From Bordetella parapertussis (GTDB lineage Bacteria > Pseudomonadota > Gammaproteobacteria > Burkholderiales > SG8-41), in NCBI GenBank assembly GCA_945906815.1, contig CAMDRT010000030.1:1-57505 (forward strand): a DNA stretch of 57,505 nt, in the 5' to 3' direction. The notes below the pieces were generated by a model. That model did no database searches. It saw only the letters and a list, made by a program, of their open reading frames with translations, and had not been told where the DNA came from. The position numbers were made by a program, and so were the translations under genes. The first letter of the stretch is position 1; each line of letters starts with the position of its first letter. This document shows, piece by piece, positions 42,001 through 50,467 of this stretch.

Positions 42001-44799
42001 TTGAGCAAGTGGCTAGACGACATCCAGCGTGCCATACAGGCGCGTAGTGCGCGCGACGAGCGTGGTGGCGCCAACGCCGCGGTTGCCGCTCCGCCGGCGA
42101 ACAGCCCGGGCATGGCCGGGGTCGAGGCCGAGGCCGAGCAACTTCTGATCGCCAAAGCACGCGAAGCGCTCGAACTTGAGGCTGCGGCGCAGGCGGCATT
42201 GCGGCTCGAAGCCGAGCGCGAATGGGCGGCACTGGCCGCGGCGCAGGCGCGCGCGCAAGCAGAGACACTGGCCGGCGCGCAAATGCGGGCACGGCGCGAA
42301 ACGGAAGCGCGCGCGCTCGAAGCAGCAGCGGCACGCCAGCGGATGGAAGCCGAAGCCGAAGCGGCAGCGCGGGCGCGCGAGCGCGCCGAGCAGGAAGCGC
42401 TGGCTCTGGCAAAAGCGCGCGCGATGGCTGACCAGGAAGCCGTCGTGCAAGCCGCGCAGCGGGAGAAAGCGGAGGCGCAGGCGCAAGCGGCGGCGCAGGC
42501 TCGCGCGCGTGCCGACAAGGAAGCGCTCGCACAAGCCGCGCTGCGGGAGGAAGCCGAGGCCAAAGCGCAGCAGGCGAACGCATCGCGGCTGGCGGCGGAA
42601 CGCGAGGCGGCGGCGCTAGCGCTCGAACGCCATGCTGCGCAGGAACGGGCAGCGCAGCAAGCAGAGGCAACAGCGCTGGCCGAGCGCGAGGCAGAACGCA
42701 TCGCGCAGGAGAATATGGCGGAACAGCAGCGGCTGATCGCGTTGGCACAGGTGCGCAGCCGCGCGCAAGCGGAACAGCTTGCGGTAACGGCTGCGCAGGC
42801 ACGCGTGGCGTCTGAAACACGCGCGCTGGAACAGGCCACCGCGCTCATCCAGGCGCAAACGCAAGCGCAAGCGACATTGCAGGCACGGGAACGTACCGAG
42901 CAGGAAGCGTTGGCACAGGCAACGCGGCGGGCGCAGGCGGAGGCGCAAGCACGGCAGGTGAGCGCAGCGCGGATCGAAGCGGAAACGCAAGCCGAAGCAG
43001 TGGCGCAAACGCGCGAGCGCGCCGAGTACATAGCGTTGGCGTTGGCACAGGAGAGCGCGCGCGCCGACCAGGAAGTCCTGGCACAGGCGGCGCGGCGGGC
43101 GCAGGCGGAGGCGCAAGCACGGCAGGTAAGCGCAGCGCGGATCGAGGCGGAGCGTGACGCGGAACAGATGGCAAGTCAGAGTGCTGCGGAACAGCAGCGG
43201 CTGCTGGTGCTGACACAGCAGCGCGAGCAGGCGCAGACTGAGGAGCGCATTGCGGCGCAGGCGCGACTTGAGGCAGAACGCAAAGCAGCGGCAGCGGCAC
43301 AGGAACGCGGTGCGGCGGCGGCGCGTGCGCTTGAACAGACGCAGGCACGGCAGCAGGCCGACGCGCAAGCGCAAGCAGCGGCAATGGAACGCAACGCCAT
43401 CGAGGCGGCGGCGTTCAAGCAAGCCACGGCACGCCAGCAAGCAGAAACACAGGCCGAGGCTGCGGCTGCGGCACGTGCACGCGCGGAGGCCGCAGCGCAG
43501 GCTCAGGCGCAAGCGCGACTCGCCGCAGAGCGCGCAGCGGAGGAACGGGCGGCGCAGCGCGGCAATGCAGAGGCGCAAGCGCGGCAGGCAGCCGAATCAC
43601 GGCTAGCGGCAGAACGCGCCGCGGCCGCCGCCGCACTCGCGCGCACCATGGCAGAGGAACGGGCAGTGCAGGAAGCGGAGGCAAAAATCCTCGCCGAGCA
43701 TGAGGCGGAGCGCATGGCGCGGGAAAAATCCGCAGATCAGCAGCGGCTGGAAGAACTGACGCAGCGGCGTGTGCAGGTGCAAATCGAGGCGCAACGCGCC
43801 ACCGCAACACGTCAGCAGACCGAGGCTCGCCTGCTCGACGCCGCGCGCGCACAAGGGGCGGCGGCACGCGCGCAGGCGCAGCGCGAAGCGGCGCAATATG
43901 CCACGCTGCGTGCCGCAGCGGAGCGGCTGGCGCAGACCGCGGCAAAAGAACGCAGCGTCGAGGAAGCACAAGCGCTGACGCAAGCCGCGGCGCGACAGCA
44001 GGCCGACGCACTAGCCGAAGCGGCGGCGCAGGTGCGCGCACAGGAGGAGCAACAGGCGCTGGCACTTTCGCAGCGGCGCGCACAGGCGCAGCACGCAGCG
44101 CTCGAGCAGGCGCGGGCGCGGCTTACGACGGAGCGCGCCGCGAGCGCAGCCGCACAACAGCGTGCCGTGACCGACCAGCAGATCATCGAGGCGGCGAAGG
44201 CGCGCACGATGGCCGAGAAGGAGGCGCTTGCGCAGGCGGCGAAACGGGAGAAGGTAGAGGCGAAAGCGCGGCGGGTGAGTGAAACGCGGCTCGAAGCGGA
44301 GCGCGAACTGACGCAACTGACCGCAGCGCGCGCCGCGGCAGAAGCGAAAGTGCTGGAGCAGGCGCGGGCGCGGCAACAGGCTGAATTGCAGGCGGAGGCA
44401 GCGGCGCAGGCGCGCGAGTCTGCGATCCACCTGGCATTCGCGCGCAGGCCACCGCCACCCAAGGTGCCAAGCGCTGCACAGACTGAGGCGCACCCCAGTG
44501 ACAACACCGCTTGCGGCGCAGCACCGGTGCCGACCGCCGACACCGACGCCCACTCGAGGGGGCGGCGCACGGCAATACGCACGACGCTCAGTGTGGCAGT
44601 AGTGCTGAGCTGCGGGATCGGCATTGGCGTCTGGCTCGGCGTAAGCCCGCAGACGCCGGCAGTGTCGCCGGCGCCAGGCGTGGCAGCAGCTGGCCAGCCC
44701 CTGCGGCTGCGTATCGACAATGATTTCGCGCGCCTAGAGCACCCTCGGCACCCTCGGCACCCTCGGCACCCGCGCGAAACGCCGGTGCCGGCGCGCTGA
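42001..44799 (+). CDS. very long Ala/Glu/Gln/Arg-rich coiled-coil protein with C-terminal membrane anchor
   Basis: This 932-residue product starts with TTG at 42001 after an AGGGGA site (about 8-13 bases upstream), opening SKWLDDIQRAIQARSARDE. Residues of about 40-820 are almost entirely A, E, Q and R in heptad-like runs such as RRAQAEAQARQVSAARIEAE. That segment recurs 168 bp (56 residues) later, evidence of internal duplication. A single membrane span (TTLSVAVVLSCGIGIGVWLG) lies at 861-880, with a short tail of about 50 residues ending in 9-bp-repeat-encoded HPR units. I do not recognise a family; TolA-like or structural roles are guesses. The tail may be frameshifted within the repeat. Confidence 0.7.
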   Translation: MSKWLDDIQRAIQARSARDERGGANAAVAAPPANSPGMAGVEAEAEQLLIAKAREALELEAAAQAALRLEAEREWAALAAAQARAQAETLAGAQMRARRETEARALEAAAARQRMEAEAEAAARARERAEQEALALAKARAMADQEAVVQAAQREKAEAQAQAAAQARARADKEALAQAALREEAEAKAQQANASRLAAEREAAALALERHAAQERAAQQAEATALAEREAERIAQENMAEQQRLIALAQVRSRAQAEQLAVTAAQARVASETRALEQATALIQAQTQAQATLQARERTEQEALAQATRRAQAEAQARQVSAARIEAETQAEAVAQTRERAEYIALALAQESARADQEVLAQAARRAQAEAQARQVSAARIEAERDAEQMASQSAAEQQRLLVLTQQREQAQTEERIAAQARLEAERKAAAAAQERGAAAARALEQTQARQQADAQAQAAAMERNAIEAAAFKQATARQQAETQAEAAAAARARAEAAAQAQAQARLAAERAAEERAAQRGNAEAQARQAAESRLAAERAAAAAALARTMAEERAVQEAEAKILAEHEAERMAREKSADQQRLEELTQRRVQVQIEAQRATATRQQTEARLLDAARAQGAAARAQAQREAAQYATLRAAAERLAQTAAKERSVEEAQALTQAAARQQADALAEAAAQVRAQEEQQALALSQRRAQAQHAALEQARARLTTERAASAAAQQRAVTDQQIIEAAKARTMAEKEALAQAAKREKVEAKARRVSETRLEAERELTQLTAARAAAEAKVLEQARARQQAELQAEAAAQARESAIHLAFARRPPPPKVPSAAQTEAHPSDNTACGAAPVPTADTDAHSRGRRTAIRTTLSVAVVLSCGIGIGVWLGVSPQTPAVSPAPGVAAAGQPLRLRIDNDFARLEHPRHPRHPRHPRETPVPAR

Positions 44800-44865
44800 A
44801 TACACGTCTGGCTGCCAATCTGCAGCGGGACTGCTCCTCCAAAAACCATATGGAACCCGCAGCGC

Positions 44866-44899
44866 GCTTACGTGCTTACGCGTTCACCCGTTCACGCCC
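44866..44899. repeat. single-arm CGTTCACC octamer array at the garR-like stop
   Basis: Units CGCTTA, CGTGCTTA, CGCGTTCA, CCCGTTCA and CGCC repeat with an 8-bp period. The TGA stop of the downstream - strand gene (44884-44886) lies in a GTGAACGGGTGAACG stretch, and its last codons GTG AAC GGG are repeat-derived. I see no facing second arm. Confidence 0.65.
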
Positions 44900-45786
44900 T
44901 CGTCCCTGGTGCCTGGCGCCCGGCTCATCCCCTCCAGCACCTCAATCAACACCGCAAGATCGCTGGCGCCCTCGCCGCGCCCCATTGCCGCATTGAGATG
45001 CTGCATCGTCACCGACGCCGCCGGCGCCGCCGCGCCGTGCTCATGCACCAGACCCAGCGCAATATTTAAATCCTTGTGATACAGCCGTGTGTCGATGCCG
45101 TTGACGAAGTTGCGTTCGATCATGCGTTTACCGAATACCTCCAGCACGCGGCTGGCGGCGATGCCGTTCATCAGCACGTCGCGCACGGTGGTCGGGTCCA
45201 CGCCACAGCGTTTTGCCAACGCCAGCGCCTCCGCCACGCCTTGCGCCGTCACCAGCAGCAACAACTGGTTGCACGCCTTGGTAATTTGCCCAGCGCCGCT
45301 GTCGCCGACGCGAATAATGGTTTTACCCATGCACGCGAACAGGGGTTTGATGCGCTCGAACACTTCAGGCTTGCCGCCCGCCATGATGGCGAGTGTGGCC
45401 TGCTCGGCGCCGGCGGGACCGCCGGAGACCGGTGCATCGAGCATTTCCACGCCTTTTTCCGCCAGCGCTGCCGCCACCTGGCGCGCTACCGTAGGTGAAA
45501 TGGTTTCCATGTCCACCAGCACGCTGCCCGCCTTCGCGCCCTGCGCTATGCCCTGCGGCCCCAGCACCAGGTGTTCGACATCGTGCGAGTGGGTCACCAT
45601 GGTGAATAGCACGTCGCACTGCGCCGCCAATGCCGCCGGCGTGTCGTAACGCGTGGCGCCTGCCGCCACCAGCGGCGCGGCCGACTCGGCACGGCGCGCA
45701 TACACACCCATGCGGTGACCGTGCCGCATTAAATGCAACGCCATCGGGCGTCCCATGACGCCGAGTCCGATAAATCCCAGTTGCAT
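44884..45786 (-). CDS. beta-hydroxyacid dehydrogenase (tartronate semialdehyde reductase-like)
   Basis: This 300-residue NAD(P)-dependent enzyme has the Rossmann start LGFIGLGVMGRPMALHLMRH, the substrate loop DAPVSGGPAGAEQATLAIMA, and the catalytic Lys in ITKACNQLLLLVTA. This is the 3-hydroxyisobutyrate/tartronate-semialdehyde reductase family (GarR, GlxR, MmsB). The substrate is unsettled; the neighbouring hydroxypyruvate/glyoxylate-type reductase favours a glycerate route, while MmsA at 53591 would fit 3-hydroxyisobutyrate. Confidence 0.9.
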   Translation of the reverse strand: MQLGFIGLGVMGRPMALHLMRHGHRMGVYARRAESAAPLVAAGATRYDTPAALAAQCDVLFTMVTHSHDVEHLVLGPQGIAQGAKAGSVLVDMETISPTVARQVAAALAEKGVEMLDAPVSGGPAGAEQATLAIMAGGKPEVFERIKPLFACMGKTIIRVGDSGAGQITKACNQLLLLVTAQGVAEALALAKRCGVDPTTVRDVLMNGIAASRVLEVFGKRMIERNFVNGIDTRLYHKDLNIALGLVHEHGAAAPAASVTMQHLNAAMGRGEGASDLAVLIEVLEGMSRAPGTRDEGVNG

Positions 45787-45813
45787 ACGCTTGCCTTGCG
45801 TGAAGAGTGCCGC

Positions 45814-46773
45814 TCAGTTGATCTGATTCGGCGGCTTTTGCCCGCTTAACGCCGCCACCAGATTTTTGGCGGCAAGCATCGCCATGGCGCGGCGCGTGGC
45901 CTCGGTTGAACTGCCGATGTGCGGCGCCAGTACCACATTTTTCAATTCGAGAAATCCAGGGTCGAGTTTGGGTTCGCCCTCAAAAACATCCAGCCCCGCG
46001 GCACGGATCACGCCATTTTTTAAGGCGTCCACCAGCGCCAAGTCATCCACCACGCCGCCACGCGTGGAGTTGATGAGGATCGCGCTAGCTTTCATTTTTG
46101 CCAGTTCTGCCGCACCGATCAGATGATGGGTTTGCGGCGAATACGGCATTTGCAGAATAATGAAATCAGACTGCGCCAGCAAGGTATCCAGCGTCGCATG
46201 CGTGGCGTTGGCCCGCTGCTCGATCGCGGGCGCAAGGCGCGTGCGATTGTGATAAATCACCTTCATCTCAAAGCCCTGCGCGCGCCTGGCGATAGCCTGT
46301 CCGATGCGGCCCATGCCGATAATACCGAGCGTGGCGTGATGCACATCCACGCCCAGCCATTGCTTGAGCTTCCAGCCGGTCCATGCGCCGCCGCGAATGT
46401 AGGACTCCACCTCGGTGATGCGGCGCGCGGTGGCGAGCATCAGCGCGAACGCGAGGTCAGCGGTGCTATCGTCGAGCACGCCGGGGGTGTTGGTGACAGT
46501 AATGCCGCGCGCGGTGCAGGCGGGCACGTCGATGTTGTTGTAGCCTACCGCGATATTTGCCACTGCTTTGAGCAGCGGACTATGCGCGATCAACGCGGCG
46601 TCGACACGGTCGGTCAGCGCGCACATCAGGCCATCGCAAGCGGCGAGCCTAGCGGCCAGCGCATCGGGGGCGTACGGCGCATCGGCCTGATTGTGGTCTA
46701 CCTCGCAATGCTGATGCAGATAGTCGAGCACATCATCGAAGATTTCGCGCGTAACCACAATTTTTGGTTTCAT
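45814..46773 (-). CDS. D-2-hydroxyacid dehydrogenase (glyoxylate/hydroxypyruvate reductase type)
   Basis: This 319-residue enzyme has the NAD motif LGIIGMGRIGQAIARRA near residue 150. The catalytic Arg is in INSTRGGVVDD, Glu in DVFEGEPKLD and His in APHIGSSTEATRRA. The sequence resembles GhrB/D-glycerate dehydrogenases. It is divergent from the TRAP operon across a 498-bp gap and lies 27 bp upstream of the hydroxyacid dehydrogenase gene on the same strand, so the two are probably co-transcribed. Confidence 0.92.
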   Translation of the reverse strand: MKPKIVVTREIFDDVLDYLHQHCEVDHNQADAPYAPDALAARLAACDGLMCALTDRVDAALIAHSPLLKAVANIAVGYNNIDVPACTARGITVTNTPGVLDDSTADLAFALMLATARRITEVESYIRGGAWTGWKLKQWLGVDVHHATLGIIGMGRIGQAIARRAQGFEMKVIYHNRTRLAPAIEQRANATHATLDTLLAQSDFIILQMPYSPQTHHLIGAAELAKMKASAILINSTRGGVVDDLALVDALKNGVIRAAGLDVFEGEPKLDPGFLELKNVVLAPHIGSSTEATRRAMAMLAAKNLVAALSGQKPPNQIN

Positions 46774-47271
46774 GACTGATTTTCCCAGGCGATTTTTTGT
46801 GCCGGGATATTACGCCAATACGTCTCGCACATAAACAGCTTGGCGGTGCATCCACTCACCGCAAACAGTCGTAACACGCGAACGACATCGAGGCCTTCCA
46901 TGGCTCGGGCCTTGCTTGGCATAACTTACCATAACCTATTGTTTTTATTATTTTTTTATCTACAAACCCCCTCTCACCAGAGCATAACTTTTAGAGCAGC
47001 CAACCGCATCTACCCACGGCCCAGCAGGACAGGTGCGGATGACAGCGGCTCACCCGCGCGGACGCGCGGCCGCTTGCAGTGCAACGGAGGCTTGACCAGG
47101 ATCAAGATTCCGCATTTTTGTATCTGCGTTTCCCTTGCGCAGCTTGTTACCGCTGGCTTAAACTGCACTTCCGCGTCAAGCCCAGGGAGTCACTAGAGGT
47201 CAACGCCGCGGACACGAGTTTCTCAAGTAGGCATTCCCCATTCCACGTTCCACGAAGGAGGCAAAACTATC
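46774..47271. other. long divergent regulatory region
   Basis: 498 bp between the D-2-hydroxyacid dehydrogenase gene (-) and the TRAP receptor gene (+), with no convincing gene. A strongly AT-rich block (about 46915-46970, TTTTTATTATTTTTTTATCT) could hold promoters or UP elements. An FNR-like site lies at 47092. A short TTCCACG direct repeat (about 47230-47250) precedes the TRAP ribosome binding site. Confidence 0.5.
47092..47105 (+). promoter_or_regulatory. FNR/ANR-like binding site
   Basis: TTGACCAGGATCAA differs from the FNR consensus TTGAT-N4-ATCAA at one core position. It lies 167 bp upstream of the TRAP receptor start, so oxygen control of the TRAP operon is possible. One-site evidence only. 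Confidence 0.4.
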
Positions 47272-48405
47272 ATGAGTAATCAAGACCAGCCGCAAGCTAC
47301 GCGCCGCAAATTTCTGACCGGCGCGGCCGCCGCCACCGCCGGAGCGACGACGCTCGGCTTCCCTATGATCGCCAAGGCCCAGGCACCTATCGTGCTCAAG
47401 ATGCAGGGCTCATGGGGCGCGAAGGACATTTTCAACGAAATGGCGCAGGAGTACGTCAAGCGCGTGAACGACATGTCAGGCGGCCGTTTGCGCATCGATT
47501 ACCTGGTATCGGGCGCCGTGGTGAAGCCGTTCGAGGTGATGGACGCGGTGAGTAAGGGCGTGCTTGACGCCGGCCATACCGTGCCGGTGTACTGGTACGG
47601 CAAATCGAAAGTAGCCTCATTGTTCGGCTCCGGCCCGATCAACGGCTGCGACGCGCACCAGACGCTGGCGTGGATTTATCGCGGCGGCGGGTTGGCGCTG
47701 TACAACGAGTTGCTGGCCAAGCTTAACCTCGACGTGGTTGGCTTCTTCGCCATGCCGATGCCCACACAACCGCTCGGCTGGTTCAAAAAGCCGATTACGG
47801 ACGCCAAGCAACTCAAGGGCCTCAAATACCGCACCGTGGGCCTGGCGGCCGATCTGTTCCAGCAAATGGGAGCCAAGGTGACCCAATTGCCGGGCGGCGA
47901 AATCATACCCGCGCTGGAAAAAGGCGTGATCGATGCGTTTGAGTTTAACAACCCGACCTCCGACATGCGCTTCGGCGCGCAGGACGTGATCAAGAACTAC
48001 ATGATGGGCAGTTACCATCAGGCGATGGAGTTCTTCGAGATCACCTTCAACAAAAAGAAATGGGCCACCATCCCGCCGGATCTGCAGGCGATTCTGCAGT
48101 ACAGCGTAGAGTCCGCCAGTGCGTCGAACTGGTGGACCGCGATGGACAACTACTCGCGCGACCTGCAGGATCTGATCACCAAGCACAAGGTCAATGTGAT
48201 CCGCACCCCGAAAAGCGTGTTCGTCGAACAGCTCAAGGCGTGGGACATCCTGACCAAGAAGCTGTCGGATGAGGATCCCTTCTTCAAGAAAGTGGTTGAA
48301 TCGCAACTGGCATGGGCGAAGCGCGTAGCCTATTACTACCAGCTCAATGAAGCGGACTACAAACTCGGCTACGAGCACGTGTTCAAGACCAAGCTGCCGA
48401 TCTGA
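47272..48405 (+). CDS. TRAP transporter substrate-binding protein (DctP family, 2-oxoacid/lactate-type)
   Basis: This 377-residue protein has a twin-arginine signal (QATRRKFLTGAAAATAGATT) followed by LKMQGSWGAKDIFNEMAQEY. GLKYRTVGLAADLFQQMGAK carries the conserved Arg that binds substrate carboxylates, and FEFNNPTSDMRFGAQDV follows. The relatives bind 2-oxoacids or lactate (TakP type). AAGGAGG precedes the ATG. It is the first gene of a TRAP operon; a terminator-like hairpin follows, probably raising its level relative to the membrane subunits. Confidence 0.92.
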   Translation: MSNQDQPQATRRKFLTGAAAATAGATTLGFPMIAKAQAPIVLKMQGSWGAKDIFNEMAQEYVKRVNDMSGGRLRIDYLVSGAVVKPFEVMDAVSKGVLDAGHTVPVYWYGKSKVASLFGSGPINGCDAHQTLAWIYRGGGLALYNELLAKLNLDVVGFFAMPMPTQPLGWFKKPITDAKQLKGLKYRTVGLAADLFQQMGAKVTQLPGGEIIPALEKGVIDAFEFNNPTSDMRFGAQDVIKNYMMGSYHQAMEFFEITFNKKKWATIPPDLQAILQYSVESASASNWWTAMDNYSRDLQDLITKHKVNVIRTPKSVFVEQLKAWDILTKKLSDEDPFFKKVVESQLAWAKRVAYYYQLNEADYKLGYEHVFKTKLPI

Positions 48406-48440
48406 TGTCCCTGAGTAGCAAAGACCTATCGATGTAAGGC

Positions 48441-48472
48441 GGCGGCTCCGCGAGGAGCCGCCCCTTTTTTTT
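48441..48472 (+). terminator. intra-operon terminator/attenuator hairpin
   Basis: GGCGGCTCC pairs with GGAGCCGCC around GCGA (48441-48462), followed by eight T residues (48465-48472). This has all the marks of a Rho-independent terminator, placed between the receptor gene and the permease genes. Partial read-through would give more receptor than permease mRNA. Confidence 0.88.
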
Positions 48473-48500
48473 CCACTTTACCTTTCTAGGCAGACCTTCG

Positions 48501-49121
48501 ATGCAGCGCTTCATCTACGCCGTCGACCAACTGAACAAAACCATCGGGCACGCGTTCGCCTGGTGCATCATTATTGTCACCTTTGGCACCTGCTACGAGG
48601 TGTTCGTACGCTACGTGCTGGATGATCCTACCAGTTGGGCGTTCGACCTGAGCTATATGATGTACGGCGCGGTGTTCTACATGGCGGGTGCCTACACGCT
48701 TTCACGCGGCGGGCATGTGCGCGCCGACATGTTTTACCGGCTGTGGCGGCCGCGGACGCAGGCCACGGTGGAACTGGCGCTGTACGTGCTGTTCTTCTTT
48801 CCCGGCATTCTGGCGTTGGTGTATGCGGGCTGGGGCTACGGCTACGCGTCGGCGAAAATCCTCGAAGTCAGCGTCAACAGTCCGGCGGGCGTGCCGATCT
48901 GGCCGCTCAAAATGATGATTCCGATCGGCGCCGGGCTGATGGCGTTGCAGGGATTGGCCGAGCTCATGCGCTGCGTGCAGTGCCTGCGCGACGGCGAGTG
49001 GAGCGCGCGCATGCATGACGTCGAGGAACTCGAAAATCAGATACTGGCGCAGCACGCGAGTGCGCGCGCCGCCGAGGCGCAAGCACTAGCGGCTACGGCA
49101 CAACCGGGAGCAGCGCGATGA
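48501..49121 (+). CDS. TRAP transporter small permease (DctQ)
   Basis: This 206-residue protein has four membrane segments (FAWCIIIVTFGTCYEVFVRY, FDLSYMMYGAVFYMAGAY, VELALYVLFFFPGILALVYA, KMMIPIGAGLMALQGLAEL), and RGGHVRADMFY is the typical DctQ loop. The C-terminal 45 residues form an Ala-rich helix. Its last four bases overlap the DctM start (49118-49121). Confidence 0.92.
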   Translation: MQRFIYAVDQLNKTIGHAFAWCIIIVTFGTCYEVFVRYVLDDPTSWAFDLSYMMYGAVFYMAGAYTLSRGGHVRADMFYRLWRPRTQATVELALYVLFFFPGILALVYAGWGYGYASAKILEVSVNSPAGVPIWPLKMMIPIGAGLMALQGLAELMRCVQCLRDGEWSARMHDVEELENQILAQHASARAAEAQALAATAQPGAAR

Positions 49122-50464
49122 GCGATCCGATGGTGGCACTGACGATGCTGGGGATCCTGGTATTCGTGATCATGATCGGCTTCCCGGTGGCGTTTACCTT
49201 GATGGCACTGGGCGTGGGCTTCGGCTACTACGCGTACTACCAGGCGGGAACGGCGTTCTTCGACAGCCGCGTGTTTTACCTGCTGACGCAGAACACCTTT
49301 ACCGTGCTCAACAATGATGCACTGGTGTCGATCCCACTGTTTTTATTGATGGGTTACCTGGTCGAGCGCGCCAACATTCTCGACAGCCTGTTCAAGAGCC
49401 TGCAGATCGCGTTAAAGGGAGTTCCCGCCTCGCTCGCAGTAGCCACACTGGCCACCTGCGCGCTGTTCGCGACGGCAACCGGCATCGTCGGCGCGGTGGT
49501 GACGCTAATGGGCATGCTCGCGTTCCCGCAAATGATCAAGGCCGGCTACGACACACGACTTGCCGCCGGTGTGGTGTGCGCGGGTGGCTGCCTCGGCATC
49601 CTGATCCCGCCCTCAATCATGCTGATAGTCTACGGCGCCATGGCCGGCCTGTCGGTGGTCAAGCTCTACGCCGCGGCGATGATTCCCGGTTTTTTCCTGG
49701 CTGGCATGTACATCGTGTACGTCATAGGCGTGGGTATATTCAAGCCCCACATGGCCCCGCCGCTGCCCAAGGAAGAGGGTAACGTCGGCACGCGCCAAAT
49801 GCTGCTGATGCTGGCGAAATCGTTCTTCCCGCTGGCGATGCTGATTCTGTCGGTGCTGGGTGCGATCATGTTCGGGCTGGCGACGCCGACCGAAGCGGCA
49901 GCGGTGGGCGCGCTGGGCGCCATGCTGCTGGCAGCGAGCTACCGCTCGCTGACGTGGCAGGGCATGCGTGAGTCGGTGTTTCTCACCGCGCGCACCTCCG
50001 CCATGGTGTGCTGGCTGTTCGTGGGCTCGGCCACCTTTGCGTCGGTGTTCGCCTACCTCGGCGGCAATGTGCTGATCAAGGATTTCGTGCTGAGCATGAA
50101 CCTGAGCCCGATCACCTTCCTGCTGCTGTCGCAAGCGATCATCTTCGTACTCGGCTGGCCACTGGAATGGACCGAAATTATCATCATTTTCGTGCCGATC
50201 TTCCTGCCTATGCTGCCGCACTTTGGCATCGACCCGATCCTGTTCGGCATCCTGGTGGCGATCAATCTGCAGACCGCATTCCTGTCGCCGCCGATGGCCA
50301 TGGCCGCGTACTACCTGAAGGGCGTCAGTCCACCGTCGGTACTCCTCACCCAGATCTTCAGCGGTTGCATGCCCTTTGTCTACATCGTGCTGGTGACGAT
50401 GGCATTGATTTACATATTCCCGCAGATCTCGCTGTGGCTGCCGGAAGCCATTTATGGCAAATAA
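49118..50464 (+). CDS. TRAP transporter large permease (DctM)
   Basis: This 448-residue protein has about 12 hydrophobic segments. The conserved stretches are NNDALVSIPLFLLMGYLVER, AGVVCAGGCLGILIPPSIML and NLQTAFLSPPMAMAAYYLKG. It is the Na+-coupled transport subunit of the DctPQM system. It overlaps dctQ by four bases and is followed 4 bp later by an amidase gene. Confidence 0.95.
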   Translation: MSDPMVALTMLGILVFVIMIGFPVAFTLMALGVGFGYYAYYQAGTAFFDSRVFYLLTQNTFTVLNNDALVSIPLFLLMGYLVERANILDSLFKSLQIALKGVPASLAVATLATCALFATATGIVGAVVTLMGMLAFPQMIKAGYDTRLAAGVVCAGGCLGILIPPSIMLIVYGAMAGLSVVKLYAAAMIPGFFLAGMYIVYVIGVGIFKPHMAPPLPKEEGNVGTRQMLLMLAKSFFPLAMLILSVLGAIMFGLATPTEAAAVGALGAMLLAASYRSLTWQGMRESVFLTARTSAMVCWLFVGSATFASVFAYLGGNVLIKDFVLSMNLSPITFLLLSQAIIFVLGWPLEWTEIIIIFVPIFLPMLPHFGIDPILFGILVAINLQTAFLSPPMAMAAYYLKGVSPPSVLLTQIFSGCMPFVYIVLVTMALIYIFPQISLWLPEAIYGK

Positions 50465-50467
50465 TGC

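Noticed and set aside
41916..43031. 371-codon Ala/Ser/Cys/Arg-rich frame opposite the coiled-coil gene
   Set aside because: It arises from the repetitive GCG/GAA codons on the sense strand; no start signal and no domain.
43812..44849. 345-codon frame opposite the 3' half of the coiled-coil gene
   Set aside because: Same compositional artefact; low-complexity Ala/Arg/Ser/Cys throughout.
46840..47196. 118-codon + strand frame in the TRAP divergent region
   Set aside because: It crosses AT-rich promoter-like DNA and the FNR-like site, has no ribosome binding site and no family features.
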